A DNA stretch of 64,000 nucleotides from Planococcus citri (taxonomy: Eukaryota > Arthropoda > Insecta > Hemiptera > Pseudococcidae): positions 10,096,580 through 10,160,579 of the forward strand of contig NC_088678.1 in NCBI RefSeq assembly GCF_950023065.1, written 5' to 3'. Each line of letters opens with the position of its first letter. Position 1 is the stretch's first letter. The notes below the pieces were generated by a model, which was given only the letters and a program-made list of their open reading frames with translations, had not been told where the DNA came from and made no database searches. The translations under genes were made by a program, and so were the position numbers. Below are positions 1 to 11,877 of the stretch, piece after piece.

Positions 1-2311
1 ATTGAAATTGACTCTCTTTTAAAGCTAGATTTCATTTGAGCCTTTTTTAAAAATGCAATAGGTGGCTCTTTGGGGCTGTTGTGGGGCCTTCAGCAGAATT
101 TTGGGAAAATACTCTTGCAGAAAGACAAAGTTGAATTCAGGATTTATTCGCTGTCCTAGCGACCCTTACAGTCAATTTAAGCACATAAATTTTCAAATTG
201 ATTCAAATTCAAAATTTTCTCTTGAGGTCTTCCCTCCCCTCCCGCCCCAAAAAATTGTAAAATTTAAGGTTCGCAAACATATTGACGTAAAGATATGAAT
301 GAGGTATCATCTTTGAGCGTCAAAATATATTGCTGGCTCTTTTGAGATACGTATTCTGGAGCTTCAAGTAAATTTTTGAAGGTAAGCTTGGTATTAGAAT
401 ATTACCTACCCACTTGGTTTCATATTTATTTTCTATTTTGATAAAGTTTTGATCTTTTCATTAAAAATGGAATGGGCACACTTTATGTAATGTGAATTAC
501 CCTTTTATAGAAAATTCATCAAAAAAAAAATGAAAATTAGCCTTTGGATGTGTTTTCGAATGCCCTTTTCAATATTTTTCATGGTCCAATTTGAAAAAAT
601 TTCTGTTACATGAACCTTCTTTCTTTTTATCCGGAGGAATGGCAAATATTTCTAACCAGGGAAACATCTCAATTGGTGAAAACATTCATAAATCGGACAC
701 AGCTAAATCAAAAGAGCTTTCAAATATCCAGCCAAAATTTTACAAGCCAAGAGTATTTTTGATGAATTTTTTGAAAACCAAAAATGTACAAAGGCCAAAA
801 AAAACAGAATTTCACCAAATTGACATAGAAACTTATAATTTGGTATGTGCCTTACTTTCGGTCCTCCAAATTGATTGGAAACAGATTCGATGCTTTTTGA
901 GCAGTCCTGAAGCCTCCAGCAGATTTTTAAAAGTTCCTTTCTGGAGCCTCCAGTGATATTTTGTAAATTCCAAATTTTCAAAAAGTGAAATAATTTCCTA
1001 GTTTGTGACTCTCTAATGTTCCAAAATCGATTTTTCTCCAGCAATTTCATAGATGAAAATTTGAATTTTTTGGGCAATTCAACTTTAAAAAATTTTATAA
1101 AGGCTTTCAGAGCTGCTCAAAGCATTTAAAATCCATTTCCAATCAATTGAGGAGGGGAGGGGTAGGTAAAAAATGGGGTAGTTACCAAATTTCAAATCTT
1201 CTGTCCCATTTGGTAAGATTTCCATTTTTCATTTTTTTGGCATAAGTAAATTTGATCATCAAAAATTTACCAAAAATTCAGAGATGCGTTTTAGAGCCCA
1301 AAATTTTGGCTGGTGATGTTTTTCTAAATGCTATTCCGATTCAGTTTCATCAGATTCAAAAATGTTCTTTTTTGGGGGTACCTCCCTCGTAGGACTTGTT
1401 TTTTCGTCATTTAAAGAAAAAAGAGCAGGATCAAAACACACCAAAATAGCCCACGTCTGGCAATTTCTCTTTTACTCTCTCATTTTATAAAAAATAAAGT
1501 TATTCGTCGCAAACATTTCTTCACAGCAGGTCGATATTATAAGAAGAAATTATGACGCAGCCGGATAACTGGTCTGGTAATCACGTCTACAGCAAAACTG
1601 CAAATACAACCTACCCACACACATTTAACGTTGCAGCGCAAAATATAAAAATACACCGTAAAGTAGATGTTAACGACGAAAGGATTTCAGGTTTAATCTA
1701 ATTTACTGCTCACGTTTATGAAGTCATTCTCTCCTCAGGACCTCTGTTATAGTCTGATGGGCGACAACGATCGCAAATTTCTTATGCCTGATTATGTGGA
1801 AAACACTCCTCCACTTGTCCTCTTTTGTATGCCTCTTTGACTCGTGTGCTCCAGTACCTTACGTACGATTTAAAAATTTACACCATACCTACTCTCGAGC
1901 TTTCATATTAGTGCAGAGCAGTAGGTAGACAAAGCTTTAGTTTGGTGTAAGTTCAATATATAGCTGCCTATATGGTATACTTTCTCAATAAATCGATGAA
2001 GATTCGCATTTGATAATGTTTAAATTTTGCCCAACAACCAAATAAACCGGAACACATTGAACCGTTTTGGCTTGGCGGCGTCGTATATGCTTAGATCGTA
2101 TAGGTATGTACATGGCTCGAAAGAGAACCGAGATATAGAGCGAGATGAAGCGAGAAAAGGCGCCAACCGAAGCGTAATAATGCTCGCAATAACAAACTAT
2201 TAGTAACGAAGGAAATGTATGTATAGTTAAAAGGGTCTTTATTATACCATAAGGAATTATAAAGTCGACCTTTATTTATAAAACGGTTAGTTCTTATTAT
2301 AATAAACTCAC
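1..2311. other. Intron 3' of the Ig2 exon (partial), with a degraded repeat fragment
   Basis: This is intron of the minus-strand DIP-like gene. It is AT-rich with no convincing exon. About 755-1080 is a decayed copy of the foldback family described at 57168-60115: a lysine-rich spacer-like stretch, 'AAATTGATTGGAAAC' and 'CCTCCAGCAGATTTTT' occur in the same order. The remaining stretch, about 1340-2300, shows nothing recognisable. Confidence 0.6.
755..1080 (+). repeat. Degraded fragment of the 57-60 kb foldback family
   Basis: The order of phrases (TTTTTTGAAAACCAAAAA, ACCAAATTGAC, CAAATTGATTGGAAAC, TTGAGCAGTCCTGAAG, CCTCCAGCAGATTTTT, GGAGCCTCCAGTGA) follows the left arm at about 57470-57790, with scattered substitutions and indels. 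It is an old, truncated copy without visible ends. Confidence 0.6.
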
Positions 2312-2470
2312 CTTCAACGCCATTCCCAAGAGGAATAATCTCGCCGTTTTCTCTCTTCCACGTAATATTCGGCGCTGGCGAACCCGAAGCGGCGCATCTC
2401 AACGATACATTACTTCCCTCTCGTACCACCATATCGGTGCTGGTCGGATAATCCAAAATGTCCGGCGGAA
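2312..2470 (-). CDS. DIP/lachesin-family Ig gene, exon for first part of Ig domain 2
   Basis: This exon encodes 52 full residues, with partial codons at both ends. It starts (V)PPDILDYPTSTDMVV, the DIP inter-domain linker and first strand of Ig2. REGSNVSLRCAASGSPAPN follows with the Ig2 cysteine, and then NITWKRENGEIIPLGNGVE with the core tryptophan. Two N-glycosylation sequons (NVS, NIT) are visible. The acceptor is TTTTACACGCAG|TTCC and the donor is GAAG|GTGAGT; both entry and exit are in phase 1. The second Ig2 cysteine, Ig3 and the C-terminal membrane anchor (often GPI in this family) should lie in further exons downstream on the minus strand. None was found in positions 1-2311, so that intron leaves the window. 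Vertebrate IgLON/neurotrimin proteins are a more distant alternative, but the linker wording is arthropod-like. Confidence 0.93.
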
Positions 2471-3209
2471 CTGCGTGTAAAACAAAATAAGAAGTTACTC
2501 GAGTCAGAGACATGAGCAGCACAGAGAGAAAAAAAATCATAAATCTGGGACTAAAGATGAAAAAAGTATGTACGTTAACATATATGGCAACTCGACCCTC
2601 TTTCTATACGAGTAATAAAAATCCATACGCTGTGTCTGTGATACTCTTATCTATTATAGGTAGGTATGGAGTAGGTATGTGTATCTTGAAAGCGCCACTT
2701 AAGCTGTTGAATGCACCCATTAAATCCTCTAGATTAATTAGCTGACTTCCTCGTAAGCGATACACATACGAGTAGACTTACCTACCCGAGCTATCATTTC
2801 AAAACAACCCCAAAAGCTGGGGTGGAAAAAGGCCTTCCACGTTTTACGACTGTTGCATTTTTTATTACTAAATCTCATATGTATTTTTGTTCGTATAACT
2901 TATTATGATTTTGATAAAGCTGCTGCGAAGCTGCACAACGTTTTAGAGGCAAAACTTTTGCAAGGAGAGATCATCTACACATCGGAGCATAAGGAATAAA
3001 CTATAAGAGAAGTGAGAACAGTTGTGGACTTTTTGAGTTCATTGCACCGGAGAATAAGACAAATTTGCAAGCTCGATAACGCCGAAATTTCATATTGATA
3101 TAGTTTTTGAACTGGCAAACACTGCCAATTTTGAGCAGAATTTTGAGAAATGTTTGACGTATGAAGCGAAATATCTGAACTTATTGTAAAAGGATGGAGG
3201 TGCTGAGTA
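2471..3209. other. Intronic sequence without recognisable content
   Basis: AT-rich intron up to the edge of the first palindrome array. No repeat, RNA or coding signal is seen. Confidence 0.5.
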
Positions 3210-6200
3210 GTTTTCGAATGATTCATCGTCGATTATGAGTAAATCGTTCGCGAATGAATTCAGTTTATTTTTTTGAAAATGTCAAGTTTTGTTATCTAAT
3301 CTCGGCACAGATATCCTAATAGTTTTTTTCAGTGATCCATTCGTTCGCGAACGATTTTTCTCCTATGAGCAAATGGTTCGCGAACGAATAATTCACAATT
3401 TTATTGATCCTGATTTTAAGGAATCTTCGTTTTGTACCTTCTAGTGTATCCAGTATGTGAATTGATTTTCAAGTGATTCAATCGTTCTCAAATGATTCGC
3501 TGTTTCTGAGTGAATCATTCGCAGACAAATCAACTCCAATCTTTGTTGATAGATTTGTAAAGTCGAATTTTATAATAGGTATGATCTTTGATCTGGTTAG
3601 ATTTTTCAGTGATTTATTTGTTTGTAAATCATTTTCCTCTTGCGAGCGAATCGTTCGCGAACGAATCATCTTTAATATGGATTCGAAAAGTTCAAATTTG
3701 GCCACGTCCTCTTTTATTATATTTTGATTTAAAAGTGATTCAGTTGTTCTCGAACGATTTTTCGATTCCGATTAAATCGTTCGCGAACGAATCGAGTTTT
3801 GATGACAGGACTCAGACTACGGAGCATTCACAATGAGATCGATACCTTAATTTATTATTCAGTGATTTACTCGTTCGCAAACGATTTTTCTCTTGTGAGC
3901 GAATCGTTCGCGAACTAATCATCTTCACTACCAGATTATATTATGTATTTGAAAAGTTCGGATTTCGCTTTGTCTTTTGTCATTATATTTTATTTAAAGC
4001 AATTCAGTTGTTCTCGAATGATTCTTTGATTCTGAGCAAATCGTTCGCGAACGAATCAAGTCTGATTTTTGATAATAAGATTGAAATTATCGAGCTTTAT
4101 TATGTGATCTGTGCCCAAGTTGATTTTTCAGTGATTCATTCGTTCGCGAACGATTCTTCTCTTGTGAGCAAATCGTTCACGCGAACGAATCATATTCAGT
4201 TCAGAGAAGTGAGAGTCGAAACGAATCGAATCGAATCATTTACAATCGATTAGTGATTGAACAAATTTATTTGATTTCTAGGTGAATCATTCGCGAACGA
4301 ATTGAATAATTTTTGATGAATCATTCATGAACGAAATGATCCATATAAGTGACTCGTTCGCGAACGAATCGATTCATTTACTCAATTTTTGGTGAATTAT
4401 TCACGAAAAAATTGAATAATTTTTGGTGAATCATTCGCGAACGAATTGGATTTCGCAGTGAATCATTTGCAAACGAATTGAATCATTTTTCGTGAATCGT
4501 TTGCGAACGAATTGAATAATTTCTAGTGAATCATTCCAGAACGAATTGAATAATTTTTGGTGAATCGTTCATTTGTTCGCGAACGAATCACATAAATTTT
4601 GGTAAATCATTCGTGAACGAATTGATTCGTATAAGTGACTCGTTCTCGAACGAATCGATTTGTATAAATGACTCGTTCGCGAACGAATCGATTCATTTAC
4701 ACAATTTTTGGTAAATTATTCACGAAAAAATTGAATAATTTTTGGTGAATCCTTCGCGAACGAATTGGATTTTGCAGCGAATCATTTGCAAACAAATTGA
4801 ATAATTTTTGGTGAATCATTCGTGAACGAATTGATTCGTATAATTGGCTCATTTGCGAACGAATCGATTCATTTACTTAATTTTTGGTGAATCATTCACA
4901 AAAAAACTGAATAATTTCTGGTAAATCATTCGTGAACGAATTGAATAATTTTCAGTGAATCGTTCGCGAACGAATTACATAATTTTTGGTGAATCATTCG
5001 TGAACGAATTGATTTGTAAAGTGACTCGATCGCGAATCGTTCGCGAACGACTTGTGTCTGGATTTTGATGATCGAACTATAAATCAAGCCAGATCCATCA
5101 TGTGATCTTGATCTATGCCTATATTGATTTTTTCAGTGATTTATTCGTTCGCGAACGATTCTTCTCTGTGAGCAATCGTTCGCGAACGAATTATCTTCAA
5201 TTCCGAGTCATGTAACTCGAAAAGTTCAAATTTTGCTACCTCATCTTTCATTATATTTGATTTAAAAGTGATTTCGCTGTTCACAAATGATTCATTGATT
5301 CTGAGCAAATCGTTCGCGAACGACTTGAATGTGGTTTTTGATGATCAGACTAAAACTAGCGAGCTTCATCTTGTGATCTTTGCCTAAATTCATTTTTCAG
5401 TGATTTATTCTTTCATGAAAAATTTCTCTCTTGTGAACAAATCGTTCGCGAACGAATCATCTTTGATTTCGAATCATGGATTTGAAAAGTTCAAATTTTG
5501 GCACGTTCTCTTTCATTGTAGATGCATTTGATATAAAAGTAATTCAGTTGTTCTCAAATGATTCTTTGATTTTTATCAAATCGTTCGCGAACGACTTGTG
5601 TCTGTACTGAAATTAGCGGGCTTCATCGCATGATCTATGTCTAAATTGATTTTTCAGTTATTTATTCGTTCGCGAACGATTTTTCTCTTGTGAGCAAATC
5701 GTTCGCGAACGAATCATTCGCTATTTGCATTGAGAGATTAAAGAATATTATTTTAGTATCGTATTGTCGCGTATTATCTGATTTGATTTCCGACTGATTC
5801 AGTCGTTCTGGAATGATTTATTGTTTCTGAGAGATTCGTTCGCGAACGAATCATCTTCAGTACTTACCGATCCATTTGAAAAGACCGAATTTTTCCCCGT
5901 TCTATTTTACTGCCTGTAAATTTGGAAGTGATTCGGTCGTTCTCGAATGATTTATCGATTCTGACTTTCTGAGCAAATCGTTCACGAACGAATTGATGGT
6001 AACTTTCAATGATGAGATTAAAACTATCACATTTCAACTATTGTCCTCTACACCTAGTTTTATTCTTCAGTGGCTCACTCGTTCGCGGACGATTTTTCTC
6101 CTCAGAGTAAATCGTTCGCGAACGAATCACTTGTAATTTACATTGATTTTAAAAAATTCATTTCATCTTGTCCGTAGTAAGTAGACCTACCCTATCATCA

Positions 6201-6290
6201 TTTTTCATTCCCAAGTAATTCAGTCGTTCTCGAACGATTCATGTTCCTGGACGAATTCGTTCACACACGAGTCAACTCAATTTTTATTCT
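3210..6290 (+). repeat. Palindrome satellite array 1 (ATTCGTTCGCGAACGAAT), two-tier
   Basis: About 3.1 kb carries dozens of exact or near copies of the 18-bp perfect palindrome ATTCGTTCGCGAACGAAT. In the centre (about 4260-5040) the palindromes recur every 35 bp or so, separated by an AT-rich spacer reading TTTTTGGTGAATC on this strand. On both sides they are organised in longer units of 253-277 bp, each with several palindromes. An anchor, TTTTTCAGTGATTTATTCG, recurs at 3330, 3607, 3860 and 4129, then at 5134, 5398 and 5655. The CpG-rich core TTCGCGAA is conserved while spacers drift. It does not encode protein: frames through it are short and repeat-derived. Confidence 0.92.
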
Positions 6291-8589
6291 TCAATTCGGA
6301 ACATGCCCTTTGTGCTCTCAAAAACACCTTCCAAGAAACACTTTTGACCAGGTACCCCTTTCAACTTCCTTTTTTCTTCGCAATGTCCAAGTCCACAAGT
6401 AATTCAACTAACCATAAAGACTAATAGCGAGCTGCAGACCGTTTCGTGTACGATTGCAGACCAGAACGCAGATAGGATGCAGAGATGTTCAACGAAAACT
6501 CCGGAGCATTTGCTTACAAATGAGTTTTATCAAGCCCTCGCTCGCTTATTACGTTTATATTCATATTCGACTCGAGGAGCAAAAAAAAGGAAAAGAAAAG
6601 AACATTGGTATTTTTAAGCTTTATTCGCTATGGCAAAATGAAACATAAAAATTCGATTGACGTACTTTAGGAGGACATTTCGATATGAAGAAGGTACCTA
6701 TAGGTTGTACGGGAACAAAGGTATGGATTTTTGACTCGGTCATGAGTGCAAAGGGTGTGAGCGGAAAACACAATATTACGTTGTTGGACGTAACAGTCGT
6801 AAAATTTTATAGTACAACGTTTGTATGTTGTGAAATTTCATATTATGTACCATAACATTGTAGGTTGTACACTCGAGCGGAAGGGAATTTTTCATCTCAT
6901 ATAATATATAGGCAGATAAGGTGGGTGTGAGATGTAGAAAGGGATTGTTTGGCGGTAACGCTAACGGGTTCAATTCAACCTGTTGGTAAATAAAGGATTT
7001 CGGTGCGGAATATAAGGAGACCGAGCGAAGTGGCGGAATTAATGGTTAAATACTCGTAGAAGGTAGGTTATATGCTAAAGGGCACGAGAGGAGATTAAAT
7101 TAGCTGTTGGAAAGTAAAAAAAATACACGAAAAGCATTTTACAAATTCGAGTGGCTTTGCCGGTTCGCAGGCTTGAGTTTGGGTTTTCACACGCGACGTC
7201 GTCGTCGCCATCAGAAGACCAAGGCGAAAAGACAAAAATATTCGTAGCTCGAACAATAACATGCAAATGAACGTGAAATCAAAGCTAAGTGGATCCGAAT
7301 TGAATTTAGAGCTACCTTATAATACTATATAGGTAGAATGGTTGGCGATGGAGCTGCGCGGCTCTTTCATGTGAGATACGTACGTACGTCTTTGTGAATA
7401 TTCAATCAGATTCAATTTCAAGAGTAAACCAACTTAAGTATGCAAACGCATATTAATTTAGTGTACTTTTACTTTGTGTGTGTGCGATGTGTGCCGCGTA
7501 TGTACATACAAGATTGCTGAGGTTCATTTTGAAATACGATAAATCATGGCACCCGTGTTGTCGTTGTGCAAAAGCAAGCGTCAAGCGTGAATGCAGTTGA
7601 CATATTTTTCGAGCTGGGTCCTCATTCTCTTCGGTGCTATTTTTTTTTTTTTTTGCATACTGTCTACGTACTCATTCGATCGCTAGCATCCTTTTAGTTG
7701 ACCGGATGTCGGGATTTTTCCATAATGTGACCTTATACCTACTGTGTGTGCCATTTATTCCTACACATATAGCGCCTTATGGGAGCATTATAGTGCATAT
7801 ATTGGTACATCCGAATCGGATAAGCAGTGTGGTTTGCGAATTGAAGGCGTTTTGTGCTTGAAAATGAATGGTTTATGGTATGTTAACTGGTTATAATTTA
7901 TTTGTTTGGGTACAAGTGATTGCTTGAACTGTTGTTAATTCTTATGAGGAAAATTCAAGTATGGAGGGTAAAATTGATTAAAGTTCTAGACATTAATTTT
8001 GGCTAATCGGAACTCGGTACTTTGAAGTTGATAAGAATGACATGAGAAGGGTTCGAGATTAGTGAAATTCTAAAATTTTTCTGACCACACTGATGAAAAT
8101 GACAAAAATTGAAGTAATGAATATTGAAAAAAGTTCTACAGAAGAAGTAGGTAGATACATTGGTACAATGAAAATGTTTTTTTTTTTTTTTAAAAAAAAC
8201 AAGTACCTGAAATTGTCAAAAAAAAAGACTTATATCATCAAAATTGTGCTACATACTCATACTACACAAAATTGTCTAAAATTCATCAAGAAATGAGTTC
8301 ATTATGCTAAAATTGCTTTAAAATAATCTGGGACACATTTTTAATAAATGTTGTCCAAATTTAAAAAAAAAAAAAATGCTGAAAAAATCATTAAAAAGGG
8401 GGAAAATTGACGAAGCAATACTTGGATTTACCTATTCAATATTGACAAAAAATCCCACAAACCAAGCAAAATGAGCAAAAATCATTTTTTAAAAAAAAAA
8501 CATCAAAGTTGATGCAAAAATTTCTGAAAAAATTTGGTAAAATTTAGGTACCTACCTCCTCAAAGGAGAAGTGCTAAGAAATAGACGAT
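6291..8589. other. Intronic sequence, only simple repeats
   Basis: AT-rich intron with short simple tracts: a CGTCGTCG run near 7192, TACGTACGTACG near 7377 and a T-run near 7639. There is no gene or RNA signal. Confidence 0.5.
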
Positions 8590-8679
8590 CTGGAGAAAAG
8601 GCACAACTCTAGAGAAATGCATACCAAAGTGAAGCAGATGATGGCTGCCCACAAGAAAAGGAGAAGTGGAATAGCATTT

Positions 8680-8839
8680 TGTGACCCCACCTGACAGAAT
8701 TGACCATTTTGACAAAATTTCAAAAAATGATTTTTTTACAAAATTCTGATCTTTTAACCCTTAAGATTCATTTTAAACGTCATTATTTTGGACACCTTTT
8801 TTTTAATCTAGATTGTCGATTTTGTCAGGAGGGGTCACA
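8680..8839. mobile_element. Small inverted-repeat element (about 160 bp) inside the LINE copy
   Basis: The left end, TGTGACCCCACCTGACAGAA, matches the reverse complement of the right end, TGTGACCCCTCCTGACAAAA. Similarity continues for about 28 bp. It has no coding capacity. The element separates two pieces of LINE coding sequence. No clear target duplication was identified, so the superfamily is unknown. Confidence 0.72.
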
Positions 8840-8978
8840 TATATGTGAGGAAAACATGGAAAGTACTGTGTTAACAATCAAGAAACTGAAGAGGTCTGGA
8901 TCAGCTACATACAAGCATTGTATGGAGATGATACACTTCGGGCTCAAATGGAAGTTTCATCCAGGGAGGAGGCACCAC

Positions 8979-9638
8979 CAGAGGTGGCGCGATTCCTCGG
9001 TTGGTCAGAATCGGTTTCCTGAATTACAATTCTCATACATGGGAGAATCGCGATTCTCCAGTCTTGATTCTTTCACAAAGCAAATCCGGTTCTAAATCCG
9101 ATTCTTTAGCGGTTCTCGATTCCCTCCGATTCCGATTCCCAAATACTAATTTTTTTCAACTTCAGGACTTGACAAAATGAATTTGAAATGAAATTAGTAA
9201 TTTTCCCAACTAGGTATTATGATCATTTTGCATGTTCTATTCTTTCATTTATTGCTGCGAGCAGGGAATCACAGGATTCTCCATTAAAGGGAATCCGATT
9301 CTTTCATTGCTCAATTCTTTCACTGCATAGAATCACTGATTCGCAATATTTTCACATAACAGCCAACCTTTAAAAAAATGTCATCAGTCTCGAACTACAA
9401 AATGCAAATGCATCACTAAAATCTATTAAAAACAGCGCATTTTACTGTTTTAACACGTGAATAACACCTGCAAGGAATCGCAGGGAATCGAGAAGGTGCG
9501 ATTCTCTATAAAAAGGAAACAGATTCCTGCATTTCCCGATTCTTTTGACTTGGGGAACCGCAATTCGAATCATATTCGAATCCTGAGAATCGGATTCTTT
9601 CTCGATTCTTTCACACGATTTGAATCGCGCCAACTCTA
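8979..9638. mobile_element. Non-autonomous hAT-type element (660 bp) with 8-bp target duplication
   Basis: The ends are CAGAGGTGGCGCGATTC and, reverse complemented, TAGAGTTGGCGCGATTC. The direct repeat GGCACCAC occurs at 8971-8978 and 9639-9646. An 8-bp duplication with CAGAG-type ends is the hallmark of the hAT superfamily. Removing the element and one GGCACCAC restores the LINE reading E-A-P-L-I-E across the junction. The interior is a degenerate GATTCT/AATCGGATTC repeat without coding capacity, so it must have been moved by a transposase supplied from elsewhere. Confidence 0.87.
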
Positions 9639-9900
9639 GGCACCACTAATTGAAATGTTGGAGCTGAGGGACGCAGCAAAGAGAGCCAGAAACCACAAAG
9701 TAGTGGGGGAAGATCTCATACCAGTAGACTTGATTAAACACTGCCTAAGGACGTCAAAGCTGTAAATTTTGTACCAATACCAAAAAAAAAACAACTCGCA
9801 AAAATGCTCTGAATAGAACCATTGCATTAATGAGGCACACACTGAAGCTACTACTCTCCAACATAAATGCCAGAATTGAAAACAATGATATATGAAAATC

Positions 9901-10593
9901 TAAAGCTGCGTGCAGACAGTCCAATAAATTTGACAAATCTCTAGATTTGTCAAATATATTGGATTGTGTGGACACACTGATTACTCATCAAATAAATTTG
10001 AAGTGATTTGAAAACCAATTAACTTCATTTGATGATTTTCAAGTCCATTCTGAAAATCATCCAATATTTCCATCAAATGAGTCGCATTGTGTCTGTGCAG
10101 AACATTATCTTGATAATTTTTCAACTTTTGATGAGAAAATCAGTAGAAGTGTGGTTTGAGATTAGAATTATATTATTTTATGAGTAAAATCGTTTTCTGG
10201 AATAGCTTATGTGTTAGTACCTTCTTTTTTTTTTTGAATGAGAAATAATTGAGAATTAATACTGAAATAATTCAACTTTTGTCAGACAACTTTCCTCACG
10301 CATTTCTTGATTCAGTTGATTCCCATAACCACCGAGTGTTTAAATTACATTAGAAAGATCCCTAACATCATTAAAGTTTATTATTCATTGGGAAAAATGA
10401 AAAACAATATCAATTTGAATGGGAAATTAAGAAAATCACTCAAAATTGCAACAATCACTCTCTTATCACGTTATCACAGCAGACAATTGGAAGTCTTGTC
10501 ATTCAGAGATTTGAACGTGTGGACGCTCTGACAGGCATTCAAATCATCAAATACAGATTTGTCAAATATATTGGACCATCTGGACTCAGCTTA
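9901..10593. mobile_element. Inverted-repeat element (about 690 bp) inside the LINE copy
   Basis: The left end, TAAAGCTGCGTGCAGACAGT, matches the reverse complement of the right end, TTAAGCTGAGTCCAGATGGT. Both continue into CCAATA-ATTTGACAAATC. The left subterminal region is itself a near-perfect 42-bp palindrome (9921-9962). No long open frame of transposase type is present. The exact ends and target duplication are uncertain. Confidence 0.75.
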
Positions 10594-10662
10594 AGTGAAA
10601 AGCAATAATGGCTTTGTTGCAAAAAAAGAGATGAAAGTTGCAATTGCCCCGCTGAAAGTGAT

Positions 10663-10852
10663 GCACTATAGCTTCACTTGGGTGAAATTGGTCAGCCATC
10701 TTTGGTGCAGAATAACAATTGAATTTCATGAAATGTCACAGTGACGTCACTTGACAGACAGCTATGCTGTGCTGTGATTGGCTGAAATCATTCATTTTGC
10801 ACCAAAGATCGTCGACTGATTTCGCCTGAGTGAAGCTATACCTAGTGCCCTA
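10663..10852. mobile_element. Short inverted-repeat element (190 bp) with 11-bp direct repeats
   Basis: The left end has CTATAGCTTCACTTGGGTGA. The right end, reverse complemented, has GTATAGCTTCACTCAGGCGA; similarity continues through ATCTTTGGTGCA for about 50 bp. CTGAAAGTGAT flanks it at 10652-10662 and 10853-10863, and the match extends to 15 of 17 bp when GCCC(N)2 upstream is included. The LINE reading L-K-V-I is restored when the insert and one flank are removed. The long duplication suggests a Mutator-like origin, but this is inference. Confidence 0.75.
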
Positions 10853-11080
10853 CTGAAAGTGATCATTCAAAGAACACTGAATGCAAACAGGGAAATCATT
10901 GCTTGCTTCGTCGATTATGAGAAAGCATTTGATCGTGTCAACCATTAGAAGATGTTGGAGATCCTGAAAAAATACAATATTGATGACAAAGACCTGCAAA
11001 TAATCAAGAACCTGTACTGGGAGCAGAGTGCAAACATCAAGATTGGAACTGTGTTCAGCAATTTTTCTTTCCAATTGTGC

Positions 11081-11860
11081 AATGTTTTTACACAATTTCT
11101 TTGTGCTTACTCTAAAATTTATTGAAAGTTTTACTGATTTTTCTGTTCATTTTCGCATATTTTTTTCAATACTTAAGTACATATTACAATGCATCTTAAA
11201 TTCGACTTATCTGAGACTTCAAATTGCTCTCAAAGAATGGCTGATCAATAGTGCTTTTTATACCCTGGAGGAATATCTTGGCTACTCTGATCAATAATTG
11301 CTTGAATTTTATAGTTTCAAATCTTCATCTTTTTATGTTTTAATCATGTCTTTTATTTTATTTAAATCTGAAAATTGTATCTTATACGTAGATAAGTAAT
11401 CAAAATTTTTTACAGTTTTCAATTATGTAATGCTCAACGTGATATAATGGCAGCATTGCTGCCGCATGTATCTCAAATATACAATTTGAATTTGAATTAA
11501 ACAAAAAACTACCTACTTATCATGATTCCAATAAAATTATGCTTTTGTATCAAATAAGATTTTTAGAAAAAACTAATTCCTAAATTTTTAAAATGTTAAT
11601 TTTGACTTTTTGTTATTTTTTTATTTATTATTTTTTTTTTTCAAAAAGTCTCAACAATTTAAAAATATTCACTCCAATTGTTTCGAGGTCTACATACCTC
11701 TTTTCCCAACAAATCAGTACACCCGTTGCCTCCAAAATATGCATTGAATTTGCTAGTGTTAATAAAATTGCATAACCAGTTTGCCGTAAATACACTAGAT
11801 TAATTCCACATCAATTTGAACTAAAAATGCCATCAAGTCCTTCCATTATGATTTTTTTTG
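11081..11860. other. Intronic sequence after the LINE remnant, with one dispersed repeat
   Basis: AT-rich sequence with no coding signal. It contains the dispersed repeat at about 11718-11798. Confidence 0.45.
11718..11798. repeat. Dispersed repeat with AACCAGTTTGCCGTAAAT core, copy 1
   Basis: GCATTGAATTTG, then GTTAATAAAATTGC, then ATAACCAGTTTGCCGTAAAT. The same string in the same order recurs at about 16285-16358, and a shorter form at about 48125-48165. It could be the conserved end of a mobile-element family. No flanking duplication was seen. Confidence 0.65.
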
Positions 11861-11877
11861 AGATCTGGGGAGGGGGT

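Larger units (their letters stand above)
8590..11080 (+). pseudogene. Non-LTR (LINE) retrotransposon reverse transcriptase, dead, broken by four insertions
   Basis: Read in pieces, the plus strand spells a LINE polyprotein from the end of the endonuclease into reverse transcriptase. The pieces are: TKVKQMMAAHKKRRSG (about 8620-8670); QETEEVWISYIQALYGDD before 8978; APLIEMLELRDAAK...KVVGEDLIPVDLIK from 9640; LNRTIALMRHTLKLLL near 9810; NNGFVAKKEM near 10604; and CFVDYEKAFDRVNH near 10905, followed by LYWEQSANIKIGT near 11010. The A-P-L-I reading resumes exactly across the 8979-9638 insertion and the L-K-V-I reading across the 10663-10852 insertion, so those inserts entered an existing copy. 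The frame is lost in several places and a TAG stop sits at 10946-10948, directly after VNH. The copy ends near 11080, before the catalytic YxDD box. The family resembles LINEs of the RTE/Jockey type, but the clade is not resolved. Confidence 0.88.

Noticed and set aside
703..1077. 124-codon minus-strand frame rich in Lys and Phe
   Set aside because: It lies in a decayed copy of the foldback family and overlaps an equally long plus-strand frame; there is no conserved motif.
3210..6290. CRISPR-like regularity of short repeats with spacers
   Set aside because: The spacers are related to each other rather than unique, there are no cas genes, and the gene structure is that of an animal with introns.
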